From positions 496,001 to 560,000 of the forward strand of contig CBDAPV010000001.1 of NCBI GenBank assembly GCA_965198715.1: a DNA stretch of 64,000 bases. The letters run 5' to 3'. Origin of the DNA: RH-AL1 sp965198715 (GTDB lineage Bacteria > Pseudomonadota > Alphaproteobacteria > Rhizobiales > Beijerinckiaceae). Below the pieces are notes generated by a model. The model had not been told where the DNA came from. It did no database searches and was given only the letters and a program-made list of their open reading frames with translations. The translations under genes were made by a program, and so were the position numbers. This document shows, one piece after another, positions 24,861 through 34,605 of the stretch; the first letter of the stretch is position 1; each line of letters opens with the position of its first letter.

Positions 24861-25774
24861 CACGGCAGGATCAGGAACGGGTTGATGCCGGTGCGGCGCC
24901 AGCCGTCCTCGCGCAGCATCATGTCGAGGCCATAGGAGGCGACGTCGTCGGCGACCGGGTCGAGCTGGGGGTTCTTGGTCTGCAACAGGTGCTTGGCGTA
25001 GCCGCGGCAGCTCTCGCAGACCTCGGCCGACACCTCGCCGGTGGCACCCTCGACCTGACGGTAGGAGATGCCCTTGGTGGCGCCGCAGGCAGTGCATTTC
25101 ACGCGGACGTGGTTCCATTGCGTAAGGCAGAGCGAGCAGGTGAGATAGCGCAGGCCGGTCGCCGCCTGCGGCAGCTCCATCACCGTGCTGGAGACCGGGG
25201 CGCCGCCGCAGCAGGGGCAGACGCCCTCGCCGACGTTGCGCAGGCCGGCGGCGTCGAACTGGATGGCGTGGGCGGCGTACCAGACCTGCAGCGCGGCGGC
25301 GACCAGCGCGCATTCGGCGAGACGCTCCAGCTCGAAATAGCCGTCGGCCACCGAGGTCGCGAGGCGGCGGCGCTCGTCCGGATCGGTGGCGGCGAGCTTG
25401 GCGACGGTCTCGGCCGGACCCTCGGCAAGGGTGGCGCGGCCGAGCGCGACGAGCAGGCGGTCCAGCGTGTCGAGCGCACCGGGCTCGGCGGCGAGGTCGC
25501 GGGTGAGCGGCGGCATCTCGTTGGCGAGCGCCACGCTGGTGTCGGGCAGCGGCGGGCGCGGGAGCGCGGCGGCGACGTCGGCCTGCGCCCGGCTGAGCGT
25601 GCCGAGGAAGGTGAGGTAGTCGCCGATGTCGTGGCCGGGCGCCAGGGCGGCGAAGCGCGCGGCACGCCTGGCGAAGGCCGTGACGGGGTCCTGCAGCCGC
25701 GCGTAGGGCGGCTCGCCACCCGCGGGAGCCTGCCCTCCGGCAAAGTTGGGATCGATGCCGCCGATGGTTGCCAT
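24860..25774 (-). CDS. fdhE: Formate dehydrogenase accessory protein FdhE
   Basis: The product is 304 aa. The C-terminal half holds the rubredoxin-like metal motifs of FdhE: CPCCGG (about residue 187), CSLC (about 214), CTACG and CESC. FdhE acts in the cytoplasm on the Tat-exported, selenocysteine-containing formate dehydrogenase before export. Its place after the three structural genes agrees. Length is normal. Confidence 0.93.
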   Translation of the reverse strand: MATIGGIDPNFAGGQAPAGGEPPYARLQDPVTAFARRAARFAALAPGHDIGDYLTFLGTLSRAQADVAAALPRPPLPDTSVALANEMPPLTRDLAAEPGALDTLDRLLVALGRATLAEGPAETVAKLAATDPDERRRLATSVADGYFELERLAECALVAAALQVWYAAHAIQFDAAGLRNVGEGVCPCCGGAPVSSTVMELPQAATGLRYLTCSLCLTQWNHVRVKCTACGATKGISYRQVEGATGEVSAEVCESCRGYAKHLLQTKNPQLDPVADDVASYGLDMMLREDGWRRTGINPFLILP

Positions 25775-25855
25775 GGTGTCCAGTAATGCGAAAGCGCGGG
25801 CGATAGGGCGCCCGCGCTCGAGAGGATGGGAGTTAGACTCGTCGGCTGCCGCGGA

Positions 25856-26572
25856 CTATTCCGCCGGCTCCGGGTTGTGCCCCGGCGCCGTCGGCTCGCC
25901 CTGCCTGGCGATCTTGCGCAGCCACTTGCGATGGTGGCGATAGGCCCAGCCGCCGGTGACGTTGCCGCGCATCATCGCGCGTCCGGTCCCCTTGATCCAG
26001 ATGCCGGCGTAGATGTGCACGATGATGATCAGGATGGCGACCAGCGCCGCCAGCGAGTGCGCGGCGAGCGCCCAACGCTTGGTCTCGGTCAGCGTGTAGC
26101 TGCCGAAATACTGGTCCCAGATCACCAGACCGGAGAAGAACATCACCATGATCAACGCCGACTGGCCCCAGAACACGCCCTTCTGCCCGGCGTTGTACTT
26201 GCCGAGTTCCGGCAAGCGGTCGTGACGATTGGTCATCACGTCGGTGATGCGCCGCGACCAGCGCCAGTCGTCCATGTTCGGCAGGTTCATGCGGAAGAAC
26301 CGCACAAACAGGACGAGGAAGCTGAGCCAGAGCACCACGCCGATCCAAGGATGGATCATGCGCGTGTTCGGCCCGCCGCCGAAGAGGTTGGTGAGGAAGT
26401 ACAGGCTCGGGTGGAACAGCGAGAGCCCGCTCAGGGTCAGCATCGTGAAGCAGGCCGCCGTGATCCAGTGGTTGATGCGCTGGGTCGTGTTGTAGCGATC
26501 GACGTAGACGATAGTTTCATCGGGGACGTCGTGCACCTCGCGCTTCATCTGCGCGTCGGTCTTCATCGCCAT
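25856..26572 (-). CDS. fdnI: Formate dehydrogenase gamma subunit, cytochrome b556
   Basis: The product is 238 aa from ATG 26572, sharing a base with the beta-subunit stop. Four membrane helices are visible, with haem-ligand histidines in the first (RINHWITAACF) and last (ALAAHSLAALVAILIIIVHIYAG) segments. It takes electrons from the FeS subunit and passes them to quinone in the inner membrane. The long upstream frame is a shadow of the beta subunit. Confidence 0.92.
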   Translation of the reverse strand: MAMKTDAQMKREVHDVPDETIVYVDRYNTTQRINHWITAACFTMLTLSGLSLFHPSLYFLTNLFGGGPNTRMIHPWIGVVLWLSFLVLFVRFFRMNLPNMDDWRWSRRITDVMTNRHDRLPELGKYNAGQKGVFWGQSALIMVMFFSGLVIWDQYFGSYTLTETKRWALAAHSLAALVAILIIIVHIYAGIWIKGTGRAMMRGNVTGGWAYRHHRKWLRKIARQGEPTAPGHNPEPAE

Positions 26573-27492
26573 CAGTGATGCTCCCTCGGCTTGGGGTCCT
26601 CGCCGTGGGCGAGTGCGGTCGCGTCCTCCTCGTCTCCCTTGGCCACTTCGTCCGGACCGGCGGCGACGTAGTGGAAGAAGCTGCCCACTGCCGCAAGGCC
26701 GAGCAGGCCGAGGCCGGCTATCTTTGCGCCACCCTTCCACAACGCCACGATCGGAGAGATGCGCGGGTTGGTGGGAAGGTTGGCGTAGAGCGAGGGCTTG
26801 TCGGCGTGGTGCAGCACGTACATCACGTGCGTGCCGCCGACGCCCGGCGGGTCGTAGAGCCCGGCGTTGGCGAAACCACGCGACTTCAGGTCGACGATGC
26901 GATTGTTGGCCTGGGCGATCATGTCGGCCTTGGTGCCGAACATGATCGCCGCCGTCGGGCACGATTTGGCGCAGGCCGGAGCCTGACCGACGGAGACGCG
27001 GTCGACGCAGAGAGAGCACTTGTAGACCTTGCGGTCGGTCGCATTGATGCGCGGGATGTTGAACGGGCATCCCTTGATGCAATAGGTGCAGCCGATGCAG
27101 TTCTCCGAGATGAAGTCGACGATGCCGTTCTCGTACTGAACAATCGCGCCCGGCGCCGGGCATGCCTTGAGGCAGCCCGGATCGGAGCAGTGCATGCAGC
27201 CGTCCTTGCGGATCAGCCACTCGAGGTTGCCGTCGGGGTTCTCGTACTCGGTGAAGCGCATCAGCGTCCACACCGCCGGGCTGAGGTCCGCCGGGTTGTC
27301 GTAGACGCCGTGATTGGTGCCGATCGGCTGGCGCAGGTCGTTCCATTCCATGCACGCCGCCTGGCAGGCCTTGCAGCCGATGCACTTGGAGACGTCGATG
27401 AGCTTGGCCACCTCGTCGATGTGGCGGACCACCGGGGGCTGCTCGGTGGAGGCCGAGCGGCGCCGGATGTCGAGGGATTGATAGTCGGACAT
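26572..27492 (-). CDS. fdnH: Formate dehydrogenase beta subunit, four 4Fe-4S clusters
   Basis: The product is 306 aa. Four ferredoxin-type Cys groups are present (CIGCKACQAACMEW; CMHCSDPGCLKACP; CIGCTYCIKGCPFN; CSLCVDRVSVGQAPACAKSCP, read in parts). A C-terminal hydrophobic helix (about 255-275) anchors it to the periplasmic face. It links the alpha subunit to the cytochrome. It starts 7 bp after the alpha stop. Confidence 0.95.
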   Translation of the reverse strand: MSDYQSLDIRRRSASTEQPPVVRHIDEVAKLIDVSKCIGCKACQAACMEWNDLRQPIGTNHGVYDNPADLSPAVWTLMRFTEYENPDGNLEWLIRKDGCMHCSDPGCLKACPAPGAIVQYENGIVDFISENCIGCTYCIKGCPFNIPRINATDRKVYKCSLCVDRVSVGQAPACAKSCPTAAIMFGTKADMIAQANNRIVDLKSRGFANAGLYDPPGVGGTHVMYVLHHADKPSLYANLPTNPRISPIVALWKGGAKIAGLGLLGLAAVGSFFHYVAAGPDEVAKGDEEDATALAHGEDPKPREHH

Positions 27493-27499
27493 CTCTCCC

Positions 27500-30400
27500 T
27501 CAGCCCACCTTGTAGTCGGGCGCCGTGGTGCGCTCGACGTTGACGAGAAACGCCTTGTATTCCGGCGTGTTGGTGTTGGCGTCGCCGACGAAGGGCGTCA
27601 GCGCGTTGGCGCCGTAGCCCTCGACCGTCGAGCCGATGAAGCCCCAGTGGATCGGGATGCCGATCACGTGGACTTCGCGGCCGTCGCACAGCAGCGGCTT
27701 GATGCGCTTGGTAACGACGGCCTTGGCCTTGATCGAGCCGCGCTTCGACCAGACCCGCACCCATTCGCCGATGCCGATGCCCTTCTCGGCGGCCAGCTTC
27801 TCGCCAATCTCGACGAAGAACTCCGGTTGGAGGATCGCGTTGATCTTGGCGTGCTTGGTCCAGTAGTGGAAATGCTCGGTCAAGCGGTAGGTCGTACCCG
27901 CGTAAGGGAACTCCTCCGACGTGCCGAAGCGCTTCCAGTCGTCGGGGAACACCCGCGACACCGGGTTGCCCTGGATCTTGGGCGCCAGCAGGTTCTTCAC
28001 CGGCGATTCGAACGGCTCGTAATAGGCCGGGAACGGCCCATCACGCATCAGCGCCCGGCAATAGAGCCGGCTTTGCCCTTCCTCGGTGAGGATGAAGGGT
28101 CCTGCACCGTTGCCAGGTGCCATCTTCGCCGGGAAGTCCGGCACGTCGAAACCGTCCCACTTCTTGCCCGTCCATTCGATGAGCTTGCGCTCCTCGTCCC
28201 ACGGCTTGCCGTTCACGTCGCAGGATGCACGGTTGTAGAGGATGCGACGGTTCGACGGCCAGGCAAAGGCCCAGCCCGGCGCGATGCCAGTGGCCGACGG
28301 ATCGGCCGTGTTGCGATGGGCCATGACGTTGCCCTGCTCGGTCCAGCAGCCGGAGTAGATCCAGCAGCCGCACAGCGTCGAACCATCGGCCTGGAGCTGC
28401 CCGAAATTGTCGAGCTGCTTGCCGGGCGCAATGACCTTTGTGGGATCGACCGGGTCCTTCACCGGCGCCAACGCATAGCCGTTGAGCTCCTTGGCGAGCT
28501 CCTCCGGCGTCGGCGCTTCCTCGTCCATGTACGGCCAGTACGTGTTGAGGATCGGGTCCGGAAAGGCGCCGCCCTCTTTCTTGTAGAGGCGCCGCATGCG
28601 CGTGAAGATCCCGGCCAGGATGTCGATGTCGGCCTTGGTCTCCCACGGCGGATCCTGCGCCGGCACATGCCACTGAAGCCAGCGCGAGGAACTCGACAGC
28701 GAACCTTCGTCCTCCGCGAAGCAGGTCGTGGGGAGCTGGATCACCTCCGTCATGACCTCGGCGGTATCGATCGGGTTGAACTCGCCGTGGTCCTCCCAGA
28801 AGCGCGATGTCTCCGTCTCGAGCGGGTCCATCGTGATCAGGAACTTCAGCTTGGCAAGCGATCGGCGGACCTTGTTCTTGTCCGGGATCGACATCAGCGG
28901 ATTGAAGCCCTGGCAGATGTAGCCGTTCATCTGCCCCTTATCCATCATCTCGAACGCCTTGAGGATGTCGTAAGAGATGTCGAGCTTGGGCAGCCAATCG
29001 AAAGCGAAGTTGTTCTGCGGCGTCGCCGCATCGCCGTACATCGCCTTCTGAAACGATACGAAGAACTTCGGATAGTTCTGCCAATACGAGATCTGGTTCG
29101 GCCGCAGCGGCTTGAACTGTTTGGTCTTCATGTATTCGTCGTACGTCGCTTCCTTTTCGAGTGGCAACGACATGTAGCCCGGCATGGTGTTCGACAGCAG
29201 ACCGAGGTCGGTGAGGCCCTGGATGTTGGAATGCCCACGCAGAGCGTTCATGCCACCGCCACGGACGCCGATGTTTCCCAGCAGCATCTGCACCAGGCAC
29301 ATCGAACGGATATTCTGGGACCCGGACGAATGCTGGCACCAGCCCAGCGCGTACAGGGAGGTCATCGCGCGATCCGGCGCGGCCGTGGACGCGATGAGCT
29401 CGCACACCTTCAGGAACTTGTCCTTGGGGCTGCCGGTGATGCGCGACACGAAGTCGGGATTGAACTCCTCGACGTGCTTGCGAAGGATGTTGATGACGCA
29501 ACGCGGATCCTGCAGCGTCTCGTCGAGCTTGACGAAACCGTCCTCGCCGATCTGGTATTCCCAAGTCGACTTGTCGTAGTCGCGCTTGCCCTCGTCGTAG
29601 CCCGAGAACAAGCCATCCTTGTACTCGTAGCCTGCCTTCACCAGCATCGAAGCGTTGGTGAACGCCTTGACGTACTCGTGCTGAAGCTTGTCGTTGTCGA
29701 GCAGGTACTTGATCACGCCCGAGAGAAACGCGACGTCGGTACCCTGCCGGATCGGACAGTACAGGTCGGCGACGGACGCCGTGCGCGTGAAACGCGGGTC
29801 GATCACGATGAGCTTGGCGTTACGATGCGCCTTGGCCTCGACGACCCATTTGAACCCGCAGGGATGAGCTTCTGCCGGATTGCCCCCCATCACGACGACC
29901 ACGTCGGCGTTCTTGAGATCCATCCAGGTCTGCGTCATCGCACCACGACCGAACGAAGGAGCCAGACTGGCTACCGACGGGCCGTGTCAAACGCGGGCTT
30001 GGTTGTCCAGGACAAGCATACCCATGCCGCGGGTCCACTTGTAGGTGAGGTAGCCTGTCTCGTTGGTCGAGGCCGAGGCCGCCAGCATCCCGGTCGAAAC
30101 CCAGCGGTTCACCGTGGTGCCGTTGGCCGACTTCTGGACGAAATTCTTGTCGCGATCGTCCTTGAGCAGGCGCGCGATGCGGTCGAGCGCGTAGTCCCAG
30201 GAGACCCGCTCGAGCTTGTCGGAGCCCGGCTTGCGGATCATCGGGTACTTGGTGCGCGTCTCGGAATGCACGAAGTCGAGCAGGCCGGCGCCCTTGGGGC
30301 ACAGCGTGCCGCGGTTCACCGGGTGATCCGGGTCACCTTCGATGTGCAGCACGGAGGCCTTGGCGTTCTTGGAGTGGTCGCCGAGGCTGTAGACGAGGAC

Positions 30401-30589
30401 GCCGCACCCCACCGAGCAGTAGGGGCAGGTGTTGCGGGTCTCGGTCGTGCGCGCGAGCTTGTAAGGTCGTACCGAGGCGGCGAGGGCTTGTTCCGCTCCG
30501 GCGAAGCCGAAGGCACCGAGCGACGTGACCGCTAATCCTGCGGCCGCGCCGCCAAGGAAGCCACGCCGAGAAACCATGTTCATGGGCAT
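27500..30589 (-). CDS. fdnG: Selenocysteine-containing formate dehydrogenase (FDH-N) alpha subunit
   Basis: The product is 1029 aa if UGA at 29987-29989 is read as selenocysteine (residue 201). Either side of it the frame is unbroken and reads NQARV-U-HGPSVASLAP, the FDH-N active-site sequence. A SECIS-like hairpin follows at once. The start carries a Tat signal (SRRGFLGG) and the 4Fe-4S ligands CPYCSVGC (about 55-62). It oxidises formate in the periplasm with a bis-MGD molybdenum cofactor. Annotation software will split it at the UGA. selABC are not in this window. Confidence 0.95.
29950..29989 (-). promoter_or_regulatory. Bacterial SECIS element
   Basis: Directly after the UGA the RNA reads CACGGCCCGUCGGU, then AGCCA-GUC-UGGCU (29960-29972), a perfect five-pair apical stem with a GU in its three-base loop. 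The E. coli fdnG SECIS has the same layout and a closely similar lower strand. It should bind SelB and direct selenocysteine insertion. Confidence 0.85.
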
Positions 30590-30598
30590 ATCCCAGAT

Positions 30599-30617
30599 TG
30601 GAATTCGACAAGTTCCA
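30599..30617. promoter_or_regulatory. Inverted repeat upstream of the formate dehydrogenase operon
   Basis: TGGAA-N9-TTCCA lies 10-28 bp upstream of the fdnG start, in an AT-rich stretch (30590-30665). It is well placed for an operator, but matches no regulator motif I know; no Fnr box was seen. Binding is inferred. Confidence 0.3.
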
Positions 30618-30718
30618 CTGTTTGCCCGCGATCTAGTCCTTTTGGAAGATCAAAAATAACGGCTGGTACGTTCGGACGCGGTGACCTGCCCTGCAGTCGA
30701 AGCGGAGGTCGGCGATGA

Positions 30719-31129
30719 TCAGCCGCTGCCCGCCGCGGCCAGCGCCTCGCGCATCCGCGCCGGCAGCCGGGCGACCCGGCCGCGGCGGACGGCAGCGATG
30801 AGCACCTTGGCCGCGACGAGCAAGGTGTCGCCGCGCCGCACCTGCTGGGCGATGTGAAGAACCGCGCCGCGCGCCTCCTCGAGCTGCGTGGCGACAACGA
30901 GTTCGTCGTCCATCGCCGCCGGGCGCAGGTAGTCGAGCGACATCCGTCCGACCACCAGGGCGAGGCCGTCCTCCTCGGCGAACAGCGAGGAGTTGCTGAT
31001 CCCGCAGCTGCGCAGGTATTCGGTACGCCCACGCTCCATGAACCTCAGGTACGAGGCGTGGTAGACGTGGCCGGAGAAGTCCGTGTCCTCGTAGTAGACG
31101 CGCAACGTGAAAAGGTGCGGGGACGACAT
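30719..31129 (-). CDS. ybgC: YbgC-type acyl-CoA thioesterase
   Basis: The product is 136 aa, one hotdog domain. The start RVYYEDTDFSGHVYHASYL is the YbgC/4-hydroxybenzoyl-CoA thioesterase signature with the catalytic Asp in YEDTD. Members hydrolyse short- or long-chain acyl-CoA and often accompany tol-pal genes; here no tol gene is next to it. It diverges from gluconokinase. Confidence 0.9.
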   Translation of the reverse strand: MSSPHLFTLRVYYEDTDFSGHVYHASYLRFMERGRTEYLRSCGISNSSLFAEEDGLALVVGRMSLDYLRPAAMDDELVVATQLEEARGAVLHIAQQVRRGDTLLVAAKVLIAAVRRGRVARLPARMREALAAAGSG

Positions 31130-31185
31130 CGGACGAGGCTTAGGCTCGCGCCGGACGGTGGGTCAACACAGCGGGGAGGCGGACC

Positions 31186-31812
31186 GTGCAGGGTGCGGGC
31201 GGAGCGAGACACGAGGGCGAGCCGATCGTGCTGATCGGGGTCAGCGGCAGCGGCAAGTCCACCGTGGCCCAACGGCTGGCGCCGGCGCTCGGCGCCACCT
31301 TCCTGGAGGGCGACGAGTACCACTCCTCCGCCAACGTTGCCAAGATGCGCTCGGGGACGCCGTTGACCGATGCCGACCGCTGGCCATGGCTCGACGTGCT
31401 GGGCCATGCCATCGCGGAGCATAGCGCCCAGGGTCGCCAGGTTGTGGTCGCCTGCTCGGCCCTGCGCCGCGCTTACAGAGATAGGCTGCAGCACGCGGCG
31501 CGGCGCCCGCTGACCTTCATCCACCTGACCATCGATCCCGCGATCCTACGGGCGCGCATGCAGGCGCGGCATCAGCATTTCATGCCGACCAAGCTGCTCG
31601 ACAGCCAGCTGAAGACGCTGGAGCCGCTGCAGCCCGACGAGAGCGGGACGGAGATCGCGGAGACGGGGACAGCCCTACAGACCGTGGGCGCCATCGAGCG
31701 CTGGCTGCGCATGCGCGCCGCCGGCAGGCTGCACGACGGGCATGAAAAAGGGCGGCATCGCCGCCCTTTCGTCCGGGAGAAACAGCCCGGCAGTGGCGAA
31801 AGCGGCGCCTAG
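31186..31812 (+). CDS. gntK: Gluconokinase
   Basis: The product is 208 aa from GTG 31186. The P-loop GVSGSGKST is at residues 18-26, followed by FLEGDEYHSSANVAKM and the WPWLDVLG motif, all typical of GntK, which phosphorylates gluconate to 6-phosphogluconate. The family usually ends near residue 180. Here the frame runs on through a strong hairpin at 31747-31769 and overlaps the convergent dps stop, so the last ~28 residues look like a stop-loss extension. Confidence 0.9.
   Translation: MQGAGGARHEGEPIVLIGVSGSGKSTVAQRLAPALGATFLEGDEYHSSANVAKMRSGTPLTDADRWPWLDVLGHAIAEHSAQGRQVVVACSALRRAYRDRLQHAARRPLTFIHLTIDPAILRARMQARHQHFMPTKLLDSQLKTLEPLQPDESGTEIAETGTALQTVGAIERWLRMRAAGRLHDGHEKGRHRRPFVREKQPGSGESGA
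31745..31770 (-). terminator. Rho-independent terminator of dps
   Basis: A ten-pair hairpin (AAAGGGCGGC-ATC-GCCGCCCTTT on the plus strand) is followed on the minus strand by TTTTTC. It lies about 40 bp beyond the dps stop in the direction of dps transcription, and inside the 3' end of the convergent gntK frame. Confidence 0.8.
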
Positions 31813-32366
31813 CGCTTGCCCGCACCGTCGCCGTCGCGCATCTGGCCCGTTGGCTCCTGCACGTGCGCCTCAAGGAACCAAAGATCCTTGTCGACGCCGC
31901 GCGAGACTTCGGTGAAGAGGTCGGCGGTGTCGGGATCACCCGCCTCGTCGGTCTCGTCGATGTTCTCGCGCACCGCGTTACCGAAAACGGCATATCGGTC
32001 GATCAATGCGGCAAGGTGGTCGGCGACCGCGTAATAATCCAGTGGATAGGGCGCCAGCTTCGTCTCGCTCGCGCACGACTGCACAGTGCCGCGTGCCGTG
32101 CCGCCGAGCTGTGTGATGCGCTCGGCCATCTGGTCGGTGAAATCGTCCATCTTGTCGCGGAACCCGTCCAGCATCTGGTGGACGCCGATGAATTGCGGAC
32201 CCTTCAGGTTCCAATGCGCCTGCTTGATGTCGAGCGCGAGCGTGATGCCGTCGGCGAGGCGAGCCTGGAGGGTCTCGATCGAGACCTTCTTGGCATTGTC
32301 CGACGTGTTGTTACGGGTGCGATGGCTATGCATGCCCTTGTGGGCGGTCTTTGCCGTACCGGTCAT
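31809..32366 (-). CDS. dps: DNA-binding ferritin-like protein Dps
   Basis: The product is 185 aa from ATG 32366, which has a GAGGAG site; the longer upstream frame is unsupported. The N-terminal tail is rich in Lys, Arg and His, suited to DNA binding. The four-helix core carries the ferroxidase residues in AHWNLKGPQFIGVHQMLDGF and DKMDDFTDQMAERI. It oxidises and stores iron and shields DNA under stress. A terminator follows. Confidence 0.93.
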   Translation of the reverse strand: MTGTAKTAHKGMHSHRTRNNTSDNAKKVSIETLQARLADGITLALDIKQAHWNLKGPQFIGVHQMLDGFRDKMDDFTDQMAERITQLGGTARGTVQSCASETKLAPYPLDYYAVADHLAALIDRYAVFGNAVRENIDETDEAGDPDTADLFTEVSRGVDKDLWFLEAHVQEPTGQMRDGDGAGKR

Positions 32367-32565
32367 GACTTGTCTCCTCGAGATCCGTGAATGTCCAAGC
32401 CGGCGGAGGAGCCCTGAAGCATCCCGCGTCTCGGCTGTGGCGGAGCAACACGACAATGGTAGCTGGGTTCCGGCCGGAACTATGCCCACGCGGCCCTTGC
32501 AGGGTCGCAGAGCGCACATGATCTCTTGACTGCGGCTGCGCTTATCGCAGCACGAGGGATGCATC

Positions 32566-33048
32566 ATGAGCGGTTGGAATGCTGCTTCGCAGGGTTGGTC
32601 GCGCACGCGACACAGCCGTCGAGACGAGACGATGGGGCAAGGCGGCGGACGCTGGGTGGCGACCGACGTGGTCGCGCTCCTGGTCGCCTTTACGATACGC
32701 TGGGAGCTCGGCGTCGGCTTCCTGGCCCTGAAGCTCTGGCACCAAGCTAGCGGCCGGCGGATTTCGATCTTTGCCTTCGCGCGCGAGAAGTGGGACGCCG
32801 CGGTCGTGCTCGCCCGCAACGTCGCCGGCGGTGTCAATCTGCCGATGACGCTCCACGTCGGCCCGCGCTCCTCGGGCAGTCCTGCCTTCGATCGCTGGCG
32901 GCAGGACGAGCTGGCGCGGATCGCGGCCGAACGGTCGAAGCTGGTCGACGCCGAGGCTGAATTCGCTCGCTATCGCGACGAACTCCTTCGCGCGCGCGAC
33001 AACGAGCATTTCGATCGGTTCATGCGCAGCCGCGACGGCGGTCAGTAG
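32566..33048 (+). CDS. DUF2852-like membrane protein
   Basis: The product is 160 aa. One hydrophobic region (WVATDVVALLVAFTIRWELG, then FLALKLW) is followed by a linker and a C-terminal charged helix (ELARIAAERSKLVDAEAEFA). This is the layout of DUF2852 proteins, found mainly in Hyphomicrobiales, with unknown role. Its 3' end overlaps the convergent solute-binding protein gene by 7 bp. Confidence 0.75.
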   Translation: MSGWNAASQGWSRTRHSRRDETMGQGGGRWVATDVVALLVAFTIRWELGVGFLALKLWHQASGRRISIFAFAREKWDAAVVLARNVAGGVNLPMTLHVGPRSSGSPAFDRWRQDELARIAAERSKLVDAEAEFARYRDELLRARDNEHFDRFMRSRDGGQ

Positions 33049-33923
33049 AAGCCGATCGGGAAGTACTTGAGGTAGAGATCGGCGTAGCTGCCGTCGCGAG
33101 TCAGCTTGTCGAGCTCGTAGTCGAGCACCTCCCGCAAGGTGTCTTTGCCCTTCCCCACCGCGATCGACACGCCGTTGCCGAAGTAGCGGCTCTCGGTAAA
33201 AGGGCCGCCGCGGAAGACGCAGCAGTCTTTGGCGTCCGTTCCGCCGAGCCAGAGCGCGAGGCCGATGCCATCGGCGAAGATCGCCTCCACCTCGCCGTTG
33301 GCAAGGGCCGCACGGAGATCGGGCTGGTTGCGATAGGGGCGCAGCACGGCCGCGGGGAAGAAGGTCATGAGGTAGGCCTCGTGCGCCGTGGCGGCCTCCA
33401 CGCCGATCGTGTGGCCGGCGAGCGAGGCCGGCGTGATGGCAAGGTTCGGCCCCTTGGCGTCGAGCTTGGAGGTGACCAGCGCCGCGAAGCGGGCCGGCGT
33501 CGTGTAATAGGGCGCGGTGAAGTCGAGATCGGCCCGTGTTGCCGGATTGTTCGCCACCGCTGCGATCAGCGCGTCGTCCTTGCCTGCCTTGATCTCGCCG
33601 ACGAGCTGGTCGAACCGCCGCGCCTGGATCGTGCAGGCGATCTTGAGGTCGGCGCAGATCGCGCGGGCGAGATCGACGTCGAAGCCCGTCAACGTGCCGT
33701 CGGCGGTGGTGAAGTGGAACGGCGGGAAGTCGTCGGTGGTGAGGAAGCGGATCGTTCGCACCGCCGCGAGGTCGGGCTTCGGCACCCTGTGATCGGGATC
33801 GAACAGGTCCGGAATATCCTGCCGCGGCGGAGTCTGCGCGCGAGCGGGCGAGAGGGTGAGAAACAAGGCAGCAAGGAGAGCGCTGCCCCAACGGGCGGCT
33901 CCGGTCCGGTCCCGCGTCGTCAT
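33042..33923 (-). CDS. Periplasmic solute-binding protein, family 3
   Basis: The product is 293 aa. A signal peptide (ALLAALFLTLSPARAQ) is followed by an SBP_bac_3 domain: FLTTDDFPPFHF, then LTGFDVDLARAICADL and the hinge and C-lobe (NGEVEAIFADGIGLALWLGG). The family binds amino acids for ABC importers or acts in signalling. No permease or ATPase gene is adjacent, so it is an orphan here. Ligand is unknown. Confidence 0.9.
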   Translation of the reverse strand: MTTRDRTGAARWGSALLAALFLTLSPARAQTPPRQDIPDLFDPDHRVPKPDLAAVRTIRFLTTDDFPPFHFTTADGTLTGFDVDLARAICADLKIACTIQARRFDQLVGEIKAGKDDALIAAVANNPATRADLDFTAPYYTTPARFAALVTSKLDAKGPNLAITPASLAGHTIGVEAATAHEAYLMTFFPAAVLRPYRNQPDLRAALANGEVEAIFADGIGLALWLGGTDAKDCCVFRGGPFTESRYFGNGVSIAVGKGKDTLREVLDYELDKLTRDGSYADLYLKYFPIGFY

Positions 33924-34035
33924 TCCGGGGCTCGCCTCAGCGAGAACCCGGAACCGGTGTGCCTCGCTCGTTCAGACGCCATGGAAGAACACCGGTTCCG
34001 GGTTCGCTTGCGGCGCCCCGGAACGACGACGCGTC
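33905..34035. repeat. REP-like dispersed repeat, second copy
   Basis: GTCATTCCGGGGCTCGCC at the start and GGCGCCCCGGAACGACG at the end form inverted arms around internal copies of GAACCGGTGTGCCTC-like and ACCGGTTCCGGGTTC segments. The outer arms match the repeat at 13495-13665. Its left part overlaps the first codons of the solute-binding protein gene. Confidence 0.6.
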
Positions 34036-34065
34036 TTGAGAGACGATCGCGTCCGGCGCGCGCCA

Positions 34066-34601
<536 letters not shown>

Positions 34602-34605
<4 letters not shown>

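Noticed and set aside
27647..30535. Plus-strand frame of 962 codons opposite the formate dehydrogenase alpha gene
   Set aside because: It mirrors a well-supported coding frame; no domain or start signal supports it.
27500..30589. Formate dehydrogenase as a pseudogene broken by a stop
   Set aside because: The stop is UGA at the selenocysteine position and is followed by a SECIS hairpin; both sides are intact.
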